Positions 32,841 to 43,498 of a stretch of DNA of 64,000 nucleotides are shown here, one piece after another. Source of the stretch: Pogona vitticeps (taxonomy: Eukaryota > Chordata > Lepidosauria > Squamata > Agamidae); assembly GCF_051106095.1 (NCBI RefSeq), contig NC_135787.1, positions 177,503,501 through 177,567,500 on the forward strand. The letters are read 5' to 3'. Made by a program: the position numbers and the translations under genes. The stretch's first letter is position 1; each line of letters starts with the position of its first letter. Below the pieces are notes generated by a model that was given only the letters and a program-made list of their open reading frames with translations, was not told the DNA's origin and did not search any database.

Positions 32841-33110
32841 TGATTTGATTTGTATCCCGCCCATCTGGTCTATATGACCATTCTAGGCGGCTTCCAGTAT
32901 GACATAAATACAATAAAATAACACAAAAATATTACATAAGACAACCAGTAACAAATTATAATACAAAAATAGAATAAATAATAAATAAATAAAGAATAAA
33001 AGAAAGAATAAAGGAAAAATCAGGTATTGACAGGTGGAAAGGCGTGAAAATACATCCATGTTTTTAGTTGGCTTTTAAAGGTACCCAGCGTGGGGGCCGC
33101 GCGAGGTGAA
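32778..33110 (-). mobile_element. L2-clade LINE 3' end inserted in the DIRS fossil
   Basis: It opens with a (GATT)n run (about 32788-32840) and 'tgtatcccgcccatctggtc', then 'ttctaggcggcttccagtat', and ends near 'agcgtgggggccgcgcgagg'. Same family as 19340-19672 and 45281-46595. The DIRS pol lies on one side and the DIRS gag-like region on the other. Confidence 0.8.
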
Positions 33111-33700
33111 GGAAGTGAAGCTGGAACTGGAGGAATTTCTCAAAGTGGAGCAGACTTGGAACAGCAGACTTGGGAGAACACTTATCCTTCTTCTGTTTAC
33201 TGACTATTTTTTTTTCTTGTGAGCCTCTCCAGATGGTGACTTCAACGTCAAAGTCGGTGCCAAAGCCTTCTTTGATGTCAATGTTGAAGACTTCTGCTTA
33301 GAAGATTTAGAGGAGGATCTTGGAGACAGAGTAGCCTGGACCAAAGATGCAGCGGGCTCAGGACGAGGGGTAGGACGCGGGACCGATGCAGATTCCATGG
33401 CTGCTGGGCTTGACGGGGAAAGTGATTTTTCCCAGAGGTATGATTGAAGCTTCTGCAAGCGAAGCTTAAAGGCCGATTTAGTCAACTTCTTTCACTCTTG
33501 ACAAGAGTAAGTTTGGTGCCTCTCACCCAAACAAAATAAGCAGCAGTCGTGGCCGTCTGTAAAGGGGATCTTGTTGGCGCACAACGTACACCGCTTGAAT
33601 GGGCCTGAGGAGGCCATAAAATTCTCGAAACCCAGGGAGATGTGGAAAGGGGAAAAGGAAGGAAGGCACACTGGAAAAAGTTAACTATTGTCCAATATCC
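33111..33700 (-). mobile_element. Second DIRS-type fossil, gag-like ORF1 part
   Basis: The minus strand encodes a cysteine/histidine motif typical of DIRS ORF1 (CAPTRSPLQTATTAAYFVW and its alternative frame CLFCLGERHQT), followed by a Ser/Pro/Lys-rich region (MTKSAFKLRLQKLQSYLWEK, 33204-33485). Broken in more than one place. It is upstream of the pol part in the minus direction, with an L2 tail between. Confidence 0.65.
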
Positions 33701-33829
33701 AAGCTGAAAAATCACAATCACAATATCAGAATCCGAAAAATCACAATCAAGTCCGTAATCCAAAATGATAGCTGATAATCAGTCTGGAGGTCAAAAACTG
33801 AGGTAGACAATGTACAAACCAGAATCTAT

Positions 33830-34362
33830 TAGTGGAACCTCGACTTACGAATTTAATCCGTATTGGAATGGTGTTCGTACGTCGAAACATTTGTAAGTCG
33901 AAGCAAAATTTCCTATAGGAATGCATTGAAAACCATTTAATCCATTCCGGCTGTTTTTCGTTCTTATCTAGAGGCGCCGTTCACAAGTAGAAGCATTAGT
34001 TCCCATAGGAACTAATGCAAAGCCGGTTAATCCATACTCTACCACTTTTTGTTCTTTTGACCAAAGAATTTTTCTTCTTTTGACCAAAGATGAACTTAGG
34101 TCAAAAAAAGGGCAGGAAAGGAGGGAGGGGTGAGGAAACACCTTCTAAACAGAACACCTTTTAACCCAAGCACCTTTTAAACAAAACCAAGCACCTTTTA
34201 GCTTTAAAAAAGGGCAGGAAAACACCTTTTAAACAGAACACGCTTTTTTCCCATTCGTAAGGCAAAGCTCTGTTCGCAAGTCGAAGCAAAATTTTGCGAA
34301 CGGAGTGGTTCGTAAGTCGAAATGTTTGTAGGTAGGGGTGTTCGTAAGTCGAGGTTCCACTG
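33830..34362. mobile_element. Mariner-type MITE, copy 1
   Basis: The ends are long inverted repeats: AGTGGAACCTCGACTTACGA at the left (33831) and the complement of the same string at the right (ending 34361). The interior is also partly palindromic (two 'cataggaactaat'-type segments). A second copy lies at 61193-61612 with clear TA flanks. Non-coding, about 530 bp. Confidence 0.88.
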
Positions 34363-34756
34363 TAATTGTAAGCCATAGCCAGTCTAAGATCAAGATTTTC
34401 CAGAGAAGTGTCGGTAATCAATAAGCCAGACCAGAAGCAATACCAGTTAATAGAAGAAGAAAACAGCTCTAGGTACGAAGAAGTCCAATCACAGCGGCAG
34501 CAAAAAAGGAACTGAGGTACAGTATTACAGCCAGGCAGAGCATGCGCACCACGGGGAAACATACTATTAATCATGTTTTAAGCTCAGTCTAGAATATTCC
34601 GAGGAGTCCTGCACAGATGTAGAAAGTATTCACAGAGGCCACGAAGAATTCGTTTTTTGGGTGCTAGAACTATTGATATAGCTATGATATTTCACATTCA
34701 TCTCCATGGAAATAAATGTCTACCAACCCTGTCTGTAGATAAGGACAAGTTATATT

Positions 34757-35195
34757 CCCAGGATTTAAACATTTGTACAGTAATATGAACTTTATTCCAA
34801 AATCAAAGTCTAACATGTTTTGGTTTGGCCCTTTCAATTTTCTTCAAGGGCTATATTACATAAAATAGAACAGAAAAGAGACATTTATATTAACATTTTT
34901 CCTAGGGACAACATATGATACAGTGAAACTGTTCCTTTATACACCCTCTGGTCAAATAAATATATTTGCATATATATTTAAGCAATTTTATTAGCACAAG
35001 ACATGCTATATTAAAATTTCTTTATGTTATCATAAGGAGATCAAGTTACATTATACTATACTGCTATAAATGTGTTTTTTTCTGCTCTATTTCATGTTAC
35101 TGTATATAGCCCTTGAAGAAGGCTGAAAAGGCCAAGCCAAATATATTGGGCTTTTATGTTGGGATAAAGTGCAAACTAGTTTTTATATCCTGGAA
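34757..35195. repeat. Large imperfect inverted repeat
   Basis: Left arm about 34757-34877, right arm about 35078-35195. Each carries 'tatagcccttgaagaa' (left in reverse complement), then a GGCCAA(A/G)CCAAA stretch and a GGATAAAGT/GGAATAAAGT string, out to a shared 'atcctgg' motif at both outer ends. The spacer is about 200 bp. It could be a fold-back transposon or two facing copies of one repeat. It sits just upstream of the CAPRIN2 promoter. Confidence 0.75.
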
Positions 35196-35379
35196 CTAAA
35201 GTCCCTCCTTGCCTACAGCTTTGGTGGATGCGCCAGTTCCTTGTTGCTATTTGTCTACCGACCCTATAATTCATGTATTTGAAGAAGAAGACAATAATTA
35301 ATTAATAACCAAATCACGACACTCAGCGACAGCCAAGTTCAGTAAAAAAAAAAAAAAAGGAGGAGGAATTCAAGCCCTT

Positions 35380-36000
35380 TCCCCTTATCGCCGCCCCTCC
35401 ATTCCCACAACATGCCCAGCGTCCTGTTCCCCCCCCCCCCCGGCACGACTTTCCCAGACCGGCTAACGGCCCGCCCGGTCACGTGGGTCAGGACAGAACG
35501 CGTGAGAAGACCGCCGCGCGGTTGCCGGGAGAAATTGGGAGGCTCGAGCCGGCTGGCGATTGGAAAGCCGGATGGTGACCTTCCGCGGAAGCTCCGCCCC
35601 TTTCCCCGCGACGGGGCGGGGAGGCTTTATAAGTGCGGGGGAGGGCGGCTGCTGAGCGGGCTTGAGTTTGTTAGGTGGTTGAGGTGAGTTGGTGGTGGGT
35701 GTTCCTCCTGTGGTGATACCCGCGTCCTTTCTCCCTCCTCCCGGGAAGGATGGGGCGGCGAGGAAGAGGAGGCGACCGGTAGGGTTAGTGACCCAGGGAA
35801 CGGCGTCTTCTGTGTGGGCTCCTGGGGTTTGGCGTGTTTGGTCGGCATTCGTAAGCAAGGGAAGCGGGGGAGAGTCCCCGTCGTTGTCCCACCTGCCTGA
35901 AGGATGCCTGGGAGGGAGGCAGCGCCTCTTCAGCCGTGGACGCCTGAGGGGGAGACCTGCTTCGTCATTCGCCCCCTCCGCAGCTGCCTAGGGCTGATAA
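35380..36000 (+). promoter_or_regulatory. CAPRIN2: CpG-island promoter of CAPRIN2
   Basis: The sequence changes abruptly from AT-rich to GC- and CpG-rich. Visible sites: an E-box CACGTG (35480-35485, in GTCACGTGGG), a palindromic TTCCGCGGAA (35581-35590), a GC box GGGGCGGGG (35613-35621) and a TATA-like TTTATAAG (35626-35633). Transcription would start about 25-30 bp downstream, near 35655. A donor site GAG|GTGAGT follows at 35683/35684. The frames in this island are chance products of GC richness. Confidence 0.8.
35655..35683 (+). other. CAPRIN2: CAPRIN2 exon 1, non-coding (start approximate)
   Basis: Placed between the TATA-like site and the strong donor GAG|GTGAGT at 35684. No ATG lies in it. 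The start is inferred from TATA spacing only. Human CAPRIN2 has a longer N-terminus before MVQL, so another upstream or alternative exon may exist that I could not identify. Confidence 0.55.
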
Positions 36001-37321
36001 GGAGGTTTAAACGGGAGTTTCAGTTGCCCAGTTTCTCCCCTCACAAGCCGTCTTCATAAAAAATGGCCAAAACCTCGATCTCCCTGGTGCCAGTCATTTC
36101 GTCCCTGAGGCTCCTTCCCCTCAAGGGTTGCTCCCCGAGGCAGCCCTATTTCCCCCCCCCCCCCCAAATGCCCTCTGCAACCGGCCAGCCTTTGCACGCT
36201 GTCTTCCGAGGAGGCTGCCTGGATCCCAAGGAGACTTGCTGCTGAGTAAACTTGGCGCAGGACGGGGCTGCAGCCCTTCCGCCTCCATGGCCCGGAGCCT
36301 CGCTGACCGTGGGAGGGTTTGCTTTCGAGTAGACGTGGCCAGGATCGCCCTGGAAGTCCTTGCCGGGGCCGTTCTCTTGCTCTCTTTGGGAGGTGAACCT
36401 GCCTTGCTCCTCCGCCTCCCTCTCTGCCTTTGCAGGTGACATGGCATCCTTTGCGGCATCTGGGGATTCAACGGGCTGCAGCCCTCTCTGAAGCTTATTG
36501 CCTCCCTCCTCACCCTTGAGGCCTTTTAAAGAGTTGGTTCTTTTTTGTGTGTGTTGATTAAATGGGGTGACCCACTTCTCTTGGAAGTTCCTTCTGCTTA
36601 CTTTATTTTCCAATATTTATTTTGGCTGCTCATTGTGCCTGATTTCTGACTGCAAGGAGCCGGTTATCATAAACATACTTTTTGTGTGGTTTCTAAAAAA
36701 GATGCTTTGGAACCTTCCAGCTTTCTTTTCTCCCCAGGATGAGAGGTTGATTATGTTTTGTTAGTGAACCTGTTTTAAGTGCAGTTGGGGCATGATTAGG
36801 AGGGTTTCACCCCTTCGATCTTCTTTAACTTAGGGCAGTATATGAAAGTATGATACTTAATCCGCTGCATGTACTGTATGTACGTTCAGGATGGTTGTTC
36901 ATGTCAACTAAACTAGAGCTAGAAGGGAAAGGTTAGACTGATAGAGTACAGTGGGTGTTGGTTTTTTAAACTTGTGTTGAACTCTGCTGTTGAGGAATGT
37001 TATTAACTCCAAGTGAACAACTCTGGAGAGGGCAATGTAAAAAGGCCAACACAGTTTAAGACTTCTTGCTTCCATGCTGGAAATTCCTCGAGTATACTCA
37101 AATGTTGTGTATAATATGGACAAAGATGAAACTTGATTCTTAAAAGTTGCATATTTCTAGAAGCTTCTGCATTGTAAGATATATTTTCTACCAAAGGGAC
37201 ATATATATTTATTTCATGAACTACAGACTTATTTCTAATGTTGTAAAGAACAACACAGAAATTGTGTGAGAGAAGAGCTAAATACTGTAATACTGGTTCC
37301 TTTGCAGCCCTAGCCATTCCA
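35684..37321 (+). other. CAPRIN2 intron 1 and short 5' UTR
   Basis: The CpG-rich beginning gives way to AT-rich sequence after about 36500. The last 14 bp (37308-37321) are the untranslated start of exon 2. Frames at 36063-36613 are products of GC-rich sequence and have no family resemblance. Confidence 0.7.
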
Positions 37322-37573
37322 ATGGTGCAGCTTTCACAGTCTCCGCTACGCCACCCTTCGCCTTCGTGCTGCTCTGAGGAAGGGGAGGAGAAGAGCATGA
37401 AACCAACTAAGCAGCAGGTGGCTCAGGGTCCTAGAGGGGATAATCAACCTCCCTTGAGCCCCCTGCAGGCTGCTTTGAATTCTGCCACCACAGCTTCCCA
37501 GGCTTATGAGACTTACATTGAGAATGGGCTTATCTGCCTAAAACACAAGATTCGGAACATTGAGAAAAAGAAG
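37322..37573 (+). CDS. CAPRIN2: CAPRIN2 coding exon 2 (start codon)
   Basis: The acceptor ctttgcag ends at 37307; coding is placed from the ATG at 37322 (MVQLSQSPLRHPSPS), which aligns with the MVQL of human caprin-2. It ends SQAYETYIENGLICLKHKIR, then NIEKKK at the donor gtaggt (37574). The segment from QAYETYIENG on is the opening of the caprin homology region. Human long isoforms carry about 55 more residues before MVQL. The frame stays open upstream to 37262, so an extra 5' coding exon cannot be excluded. Confidence 0.9.
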
Positions 37574-38546
37574 GTAGGTATTTCCTTTTGACCAGAAAAA
37601 TGAGAGAAGTGTCATTAATAAATGCTTAATTTTATTTATTCCATAGCTCCTTGCTTTTCTGTTTTTCCATTGCAAGCTTCCTGGGGGAAACAGAAGACTT
37701 GCAGTTATTGCTTATGAAACTGTAAAATGAAGCAGCAAATAAGGGTAGACATAATTTTTTTGTTTTGGATATTTGCCATCCTTTAAAATGAGACTCATGT
37801 AGTGCAGTTGTGTCTAGAGAAAAACAAGCTTTCTGCTGCAACATTTGATTGTGTGCATCATATACTTTCTATATGTTCTTTCGAATTCTCATTGGCTTGT
37901 GTTTAATATAAATTAGAAGTTAGCCTGTAGGTGTTCTGCTGAATTTCAGTGTAATGTTCCAGTGCTGTCAGTATAACATCTGAATGACTGGAAGTAGCTT
38001 TGTACTTGATTAGTCAGCCTTAATTCTGCAGAAAGATGCCTTTGCAGTCTGGTTGCAGTAGTTACCAGATCTTCAATACATCACCAAAAGTAACTTTTGG
38101 CACCTCTAGTAATTGTAAACTGATGTATTGCCAAGCAGAGAATAAGATGAATAGTCTTAATAGTGGTTCCAGTTTTATGAACTGTTTACACAATGGAGAG
38201 GCTGAACACTGTTGTGGAGATGCTGAACACATTGATTCTCTCTTGCAGTAACTTTATAGAGTTTTCATGTTCATAAGAAATATTCTTTGTATTCTACAGA
38301 TTATAGTTGTAGTCAGATTCCTGTAATTTTTTCAAAGAATGCAGATTTCCCTTTGGATAATTTTTTTCAAACATTTAAGCTGTAGAAAAAGCAACATTGG
38401 GAGCTACATGGTGGTAGTAACAGTTTTAATGTATGCTTCTGATGACATATAATTCAATTTTATCTTGTGCCTTGAAATGAACAGATCTTAAGATAAAGCT
38501 GCTTATATCTAGTTTAATCCTATGCTTTCTTGCTAACTGTTCACAG

Positions 38547-38609
38547 CTCAAACTGGAAGACTACAAAGATCGTCTAAAAAAGGGAGAATCTCTCAACCAG
38601 GATCAGCTG
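38547..38609 (+). CDS. CAPRIN2: CAPRIN2 coding exon 3
   Basis: Encodes LKLEDYKDRLKKGESLNQDQ then L, phase 0 at both ends, between acceptor ttcacag and donor gtagat. It is a charged helix of the caprin homology region that continues directly from NIEKKK. Confidence 0.93.
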
Positions 38610-39266
38610 GTAGATTTCTTGTATTTCATTCTGAATGTCAAATACTTATTTCATTCACTTTTCAGTGGAAAGCTCAGTTACATATGTGGTCTTTCATCTA
38701 GGTAGCTATACAAATTACCTGGTTAGATTAAGAAACAGTGCCATATCACCAGATTAAGAGATTGGAAGCAGGCTACAAATTCACCATATGTTTTCCCTGG
38801 ATACTTAGTGGTGAATAGTAGCCAGGACTTGAAGCTGGTTCACATTCTACTGAACCTTAGTTACTGTTTACTGTGGTTAAGACTTGGACAGATATATGCT
38901 GTAACTACAGTGAACAGTGGAGGCATTTCAAGGAGTTCTTAGAGCAGCCTCCTTGAGGACAGTTGAGGTGCTGCTTAGCTGTGTTACATGTGCCTTGACC
39001 CCATTGTGACATATTTCAAGGAATAATCCAAGAAGGTTTTGCCAAAATATGCTGTTTCATCATAATCTGGCATGGCTTGTCTGTAATTGTGGTTTGTATT
39101 CTGGACTGCAATGGACAAATACCATGTAACTGAAAGTAATAATTGCACTTCAATCTAGCTCTGATTCTTGGCTCTTCTTGACACTGTTTTTAAATTCCAG
39201 TAGTATGAATTGTGGTGAAGTTTAATTGGCTTATTCCTGTATAGCATTAATTATATTTGGATGAAG

Positions 39267-39385
39267 CATGGGTAGCTGTTGTCTTCCAAATGTTTTTTAT
39301 CCTGCATCTCCCAGCAAGCCTAGCCAGCACAGTAAATATTGAGGGATTGTAGGAGTGTTAGGTCAAATACACCTGAAGGGCCATC
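39267..39385. mobile_element. Possible hAT-type repeat fragment
   Basis: 'ttatcctgcatctcccagca' continuing 'agcctagccagcacagtaaa', then 'caaatacacctgaagggcca', resembles the common hAT-derived repeats of reptiles (ACATCTCCCAGCATGCCT...). Ends are not clear. Confidence 0.4.
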
Positions 39386-39601
39386 TCCCTCAAACAATCA
39401 AGGCAACAGGAAAGCTGTAGCTATTTTTTTTTTTTTTGCAAATAACATACTAGTCACTTTCTTAGCAGCCCTAATTGTAGAAAGACTGAATTCTGTCCTA
39501 ATGAAAATGTAGAAACAGTACTTATTCAAATGAGCATAAGCAATGCATTTTGTTTCTTTACCCTGGTGACCTGATGAGAAGACAAATAAATAGTGACTAA
39601 A

Positions 39602-39858
39602 TACCCTGTTTCCCCAAAAATAAGACCTAACTTGAAAATAAGCCCTAGTATGATTTTTCAGGATGCTCGTAATATAAGCCCTACCCCCAAAATAAGCCCT
39701 AGTTAAGTGAAACCCCAACCCACCCTCCACCACTGTGCAGCAACCAGAAGATGACATGATTGTAAAATATAACATCCCCTGAAAATAAGCCCTAGTGTGG
39801 TTTTTTTGGGGGGAGCAAAAATTAATATAAGACCCTGTCTTATTTTCAGGGAAACACG
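39602..39858. mobile_element. MITE with imperfect terminal inverted repeats
   Basis: The left end 'ccctgtttccccaaaaataa' is matched by the complement of the right end (cttattttcagggaaacacg). The interior repeats the 'aaaataagccctag' motif several times. The right half equals 1-158. Lies within a CAPRIN2 intron. Confidence 0.75.
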
Positions 39859-40094
39859 GTTTTATATAGTATAAACTGGGTTCACCCTGTTGATTTGGTT
39901 GAAAGACCAGTATCCCTAAGCAGTTTCTTTTTTAAGTTGATCATAGCAAGAGCTAACATCTCAGTTTACTTTTATATTATGTGTTTTTGATCCTGACCCC
40001 ATGGACAGGGATAGTCTTGCTTTTTAATTTGTATAAAATGCATAGTAAAAGTTTTAGGGAATCTGAGTGAGTGATTAAGTGTGCTTAATTACAG

Positions 40095-40181
40095 GAAGCA
40101 GTTGAAAAATATGATGAAGTGGTACATAATTTGGAATTTGCTAAAGAACTTCAGAAGACATTTTCTGGGCTTAGTCAAGAA
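40095..40181 (+). CDS. CAPRIN2: CAPRIN2 coding exon 4
   Basis: 29 codons, 'EAVEKYDEVVHNLEFAKELQ' then KTFSGLSQE, with acceptor ttacag and donor gtaagt. EAVEKY and NLEFAKELQ are nearly invariant in caprin-1 and caprin-2. Confidence 0.95.
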
Positions 40182-40671
40182 GTAAGTAGAGTACATGATT
40201 ATATAGAAATGGGTTATTGGTACATTTGGTGAATAGGAATGTTGCTGTGTTACTGCCCTCACAGACTTCTTGCTGTTACTAAGGTAATCACTGATAATGT
40301 CTGCTTAATTACACGCACTAAGCCTGAGAGGTTGCTTGGGGGGGCATTAATGCTATTACGCACTGTGTTTTTCCAAGGGTCTAGACTGATGATGCGAAGT
40401 GCTCCTCTGCTGATCTGTCTTGCCGTGGAATAGTACCCGGATACATTATACAATATGAAAATCTGTAATTAACTGGCTGTGGTTGTAAAGCTTAGAATTT
40501 AGGATTGTAGAGACTTCAATTAATATATTGAGTGACTTTATCTTGGTTAAAATGTTTGAAATAACAGGAATGTAACTGAAGTTAGAGCTTTTTTCCTGCA
40601 CCCCAGAGTGGCTCCTAGTCAAAATTGTTAAAAAATTGTGTAACATATACATTTTCTTTGTATTGATATAG

Positions 40672-40910
40672 CTGCTGAAAACGCAAAAGAAAGCACAGAG
40701 AAGGGAAACTATAATGAAACTTGAAGCAGAGAAGAAGAAGCTCCGCACAGTACTGCAGGTCCAGTATGTGCTGCAAAATTTCACTCATGAGCATGTGCAG
40801 AAAGACTTCAAAGGTGGCTTGAATGGTGCAGTATATCTGCCTTCTAAAGACCTAGACTACCTCATTAAATTTGCGAACTTGACATGTTCAGGAAGAAATG
40901 AAAGCCTTAG
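40672..40910 (+). CDS. CAPRIN2: CAPRIN2 coding exon 5
   Basis: Begins LLKTQKKAQRRETIMKLEAE after acceptor gatatag, continues through LRTVLQVQYVLQN and 'DFKGGLNGAVYLPSKDLDYL', and ends in NESL plus two bases at donor gtaagt. It forms the core of the caprin homology region, a helical dimerisation module. Leaves phase 2; the split Ser codon is completed by the next exon. Confidence 0.95.
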
Positions 40911-41370
40911 GTAAGTATTTTTTTTCTTTAACTTACCTTCAGATCATTGTAGATTGGCCTTGTTGTTAGTCCCAATCCTGGGAGAGCCCTTCAGGATGAC
41001 TTGCTTGGTATGGATCTTCCTACTTGCCACTGATAGTTGTTTTGATTTTTCTTGACACAGCTTACTTGCTTGCCAAGTCAGGGAAAAATGTTTTCCCCCC
41101 TGTATTGCAAGACAGTAGCCACTGCTTGTTTTCCTTTCCATCTAGGTCCATTGACGGTGAGCAGGCAAGCTGTTTTCCCCTTTGCAGTTAGTTTAATTGC
41201 TACTGCTGAAACACAGATCTTCGAGGAAAAAGTTTTACGGGATAAGGATGTCTTGGCTGTGATTCTTAGATCAAGTGTATCAGCTGGTGCTCAAACATTC
41301 TGGTTCACAATGCCAGGCCTGATTTGTTTTGCAGTACAGTTGCTTAAATTTGAGCATTCAGTTTAGTTTA

Positions 41371-41852
41371 TGCTCAAAGGCTTTCACGGCTGGGATCTGA
41401 TGGTTGTTGTGAGTTTTTTGGGCTCTTTGGCCGTGTGCTAAAGGTTGTTCTTCCTGACGTTTTGCCAGTCTCTGTGGCCGGCATCTTCAGAGGACTGGAG
41501 TAGGAACTCTGTTCATGCTCTGTTGATGTTTGCTGGATAGTTGAGTATAGCTGTGGGAACAACTTTTGTCCTTTTCAGGAGATAAGGTGATCAGCGTGTT
41601 TTTGTTGTGGATGTATTGTTGTGATAAGTGGGAGAGATTATCTGTCACTGTGGTTGATGGGTATCTTTAGCTGGTCTCTTTTGTGAAATGATCCCTCTTC
41701 CTTGTGGCTGGGTAGAGTTCGTTGACCTTCTTCAGGCTGTATTTTCCAGTGTTGGAAGCCAGGCCTTGTTGGGTTTCAGACTTGCCTTTTTTTTGTTGAA
41801 GCTATGCTGATGTTTATGGACTTCAATGGCTTCCCTGATGTATTTAAGCATT
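41371..41852 (-). mobile_element. Penelope-like element 3' fragment
   Basis: The minus strand opens with YIREAIEVHKHQHSFNKKKA (41780-41850), which resembles the end of the GIY-YIG endonuclease of Penelope-like elements. A non-coding 3' tail follows, with 'tctgaagatgccggccacag' and 'actggcaaaacgtcaggaag', typical of lizard copies. Truncated. Lies inside a CAPRIN2 intron. Confidence 0.6.
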
Positions 41853-42520
41853 CCTATAAACTTTAGCATGAACTGCTTTCTGAATATTGCCTTCAAAAAC
41901 ATTTTTTCAGTATGCAGTCATTCTAGATCAATTGAATTAGTCATTCTTTCCCATGCAAATGTTAGAAAGGTATTTTTGTGTCCAGTTTAGGAATGGCTCT
42001 TTTTCATCAGACTTCAAACACAAGTAGTACTATCTTCAGGCAAAGTATTTAGGTTGTTGGTCTTCTGATGAAGCTGAACAATGTAGACTGAAATTCTCAG
42101 GCACTGGTAGCTAAATCTTGCCCTCAGGGGTTCTTTTGGCAGCCGTGTACTCTTTCCTGTGATGCAGTTGTTTGGTGCTCTCCCAGATTTTACATGGATT
42201 TTTCTCCACTTTGAAAGATTGAAACTGAGGCTTAATTATAGTGGGAGATTTAAACTAAATTATGCTGAAAGTTTAATTCCACTCAGTTCCCTTTAGTTCT
42301 TTTTGTTTCTTCTTCATGGTCTCTGAATGCACACAAATGCAGGACTTCTTGGAATCTTCTAAAGCTCAAAAGCATGATTAGTAAGATGTTCCCTTGTGGT
42401 GCCCATACGAGGTGTCACAAAAATGTGTTAAAATCATGAAATAGCATAGTCCCCTGACATAAGGTAAATGCAGGATTAATTTTCACCATTGGATATTTAT
42501 GGGTCTGTAAGTTGCAAGAT

Positions 42521-42869
42521 AGGGACGTGGTGGTGCTGTGGGCTAAACCGCAGAAGCCTGTGCTTGCAGGGTCAGAAGACCAGCAGTCGTAAGATCGAAT
42601 CCACGCGACGGAGTGAGCTCCTATCGCTTGTCCCAGCTCCCGACAACCTAGCGGTTCGAAAGCATGCAAATGCAAGTAGATAGATAGGGACCACCTCGGT
42701 GGGAAGGTAACAGCGTTCCGTGTCTAAGTCGCACTGGCCACGTGACCATGGAAGATTGTCTTCGGACAAAAACACTGGCTCTATGGCTTGGAAATGGGGA
42801 TGAGCACCATCCCCTAGAGTCGAACACGACTGGACAAAAATTGTCAAGGGGAACCTTTACCTTTACCTT
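42521..42869 (+). mobile_element. Sauria-type tRNA SINE
   Basis: The head 'ggtggtgctgtgggctaaac' and box-B-like 'taagatcgaatccacgcgac', the body, and a 3' end 'gagtcgaacacgactggaca' closing with (ctttac)n match the copy at 24864-25185 and are fuller. The 13-bp duplication TAAGTTGCAAGAT flanks it (42508-42520, 42870-42882), so the insertion boundaries are exact. Inside a CAPRIN2 intron. Confidence 0.94.
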
Positions 42870-43415
42870 TAAGTTGCAAGATGCTGGCTGAAATTCTGTT
42901 TCTGTAAATTCCACAGTGTGAGGTTGATGATATTCTCAGCCAACCTAAAGCATCTGTGGATCTCTAGTAAATATATTCTCCCATCCTGAAGCCTCTATGG
43001 GTCTCTAGTAAATCTTTTCATTGTAGAAAACCCACAGAGGTAGAGGGAAAGGAGGGAGGAATCTTCAAATCACTGAAAATTTCACTAACAAAAAAGTCAT
43101 CCTAGTAGCAACAGTTTTCAGTAATAAAAGATTTCTCGTTCTTATCCTGCAGCCCCAACAGCTTCCCACTAATGAAAGGTTGCTTAGGTCCTCTAGGGGG
43201 CTCAAGAGAAGATGAAGAAATGCTTAGTTACCCAAAAATTTTCTTGCTTGATGATGTCATCAGCCTTATGCTGTTGAATTTAAACAAACATGATTTCAGC
43301 CATTGTGTTGTACCTGTAGTAGCAAATAGCCATCTAAAAATTAGTTGTGATGTAACTGCTTACTTGATTTGATAAGTTTGTTTCTCTTAGTACTTTTTTT
43401 TCTTTTGGATTTAAG

Positions 43416-43498
43416 TGTTGAAGATCAAATGGAGCAGTCATCACTTTACTTCTGGGATCTTCTAGAAGGCAGTGAAAAAGCAATAGTTGGAACAACTT
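43416..43498 (+). CDS. CAPRIN2: CAPRIN2 coding exon 6
   Basis: Completes Ser, then VEDQMEQSSLYFWDLLEGSE and KAIVGTT, with acceptor atttaag and donor gtaagt. YFWDLLEGSEK is a signature of the family (HLWDLLEGKEK in caprin-1). Confidence 0.95.

Noticed and set aside
35412-36613. Several long frames in the CpG island (for example 35463-35858 minus, 36121-36513 minus)
   Set aside because: GC-rich sequence lacks stops by composition; residues are Pro/Arg/Gly-rich without any conserved motif, and no splice pattern supports them.
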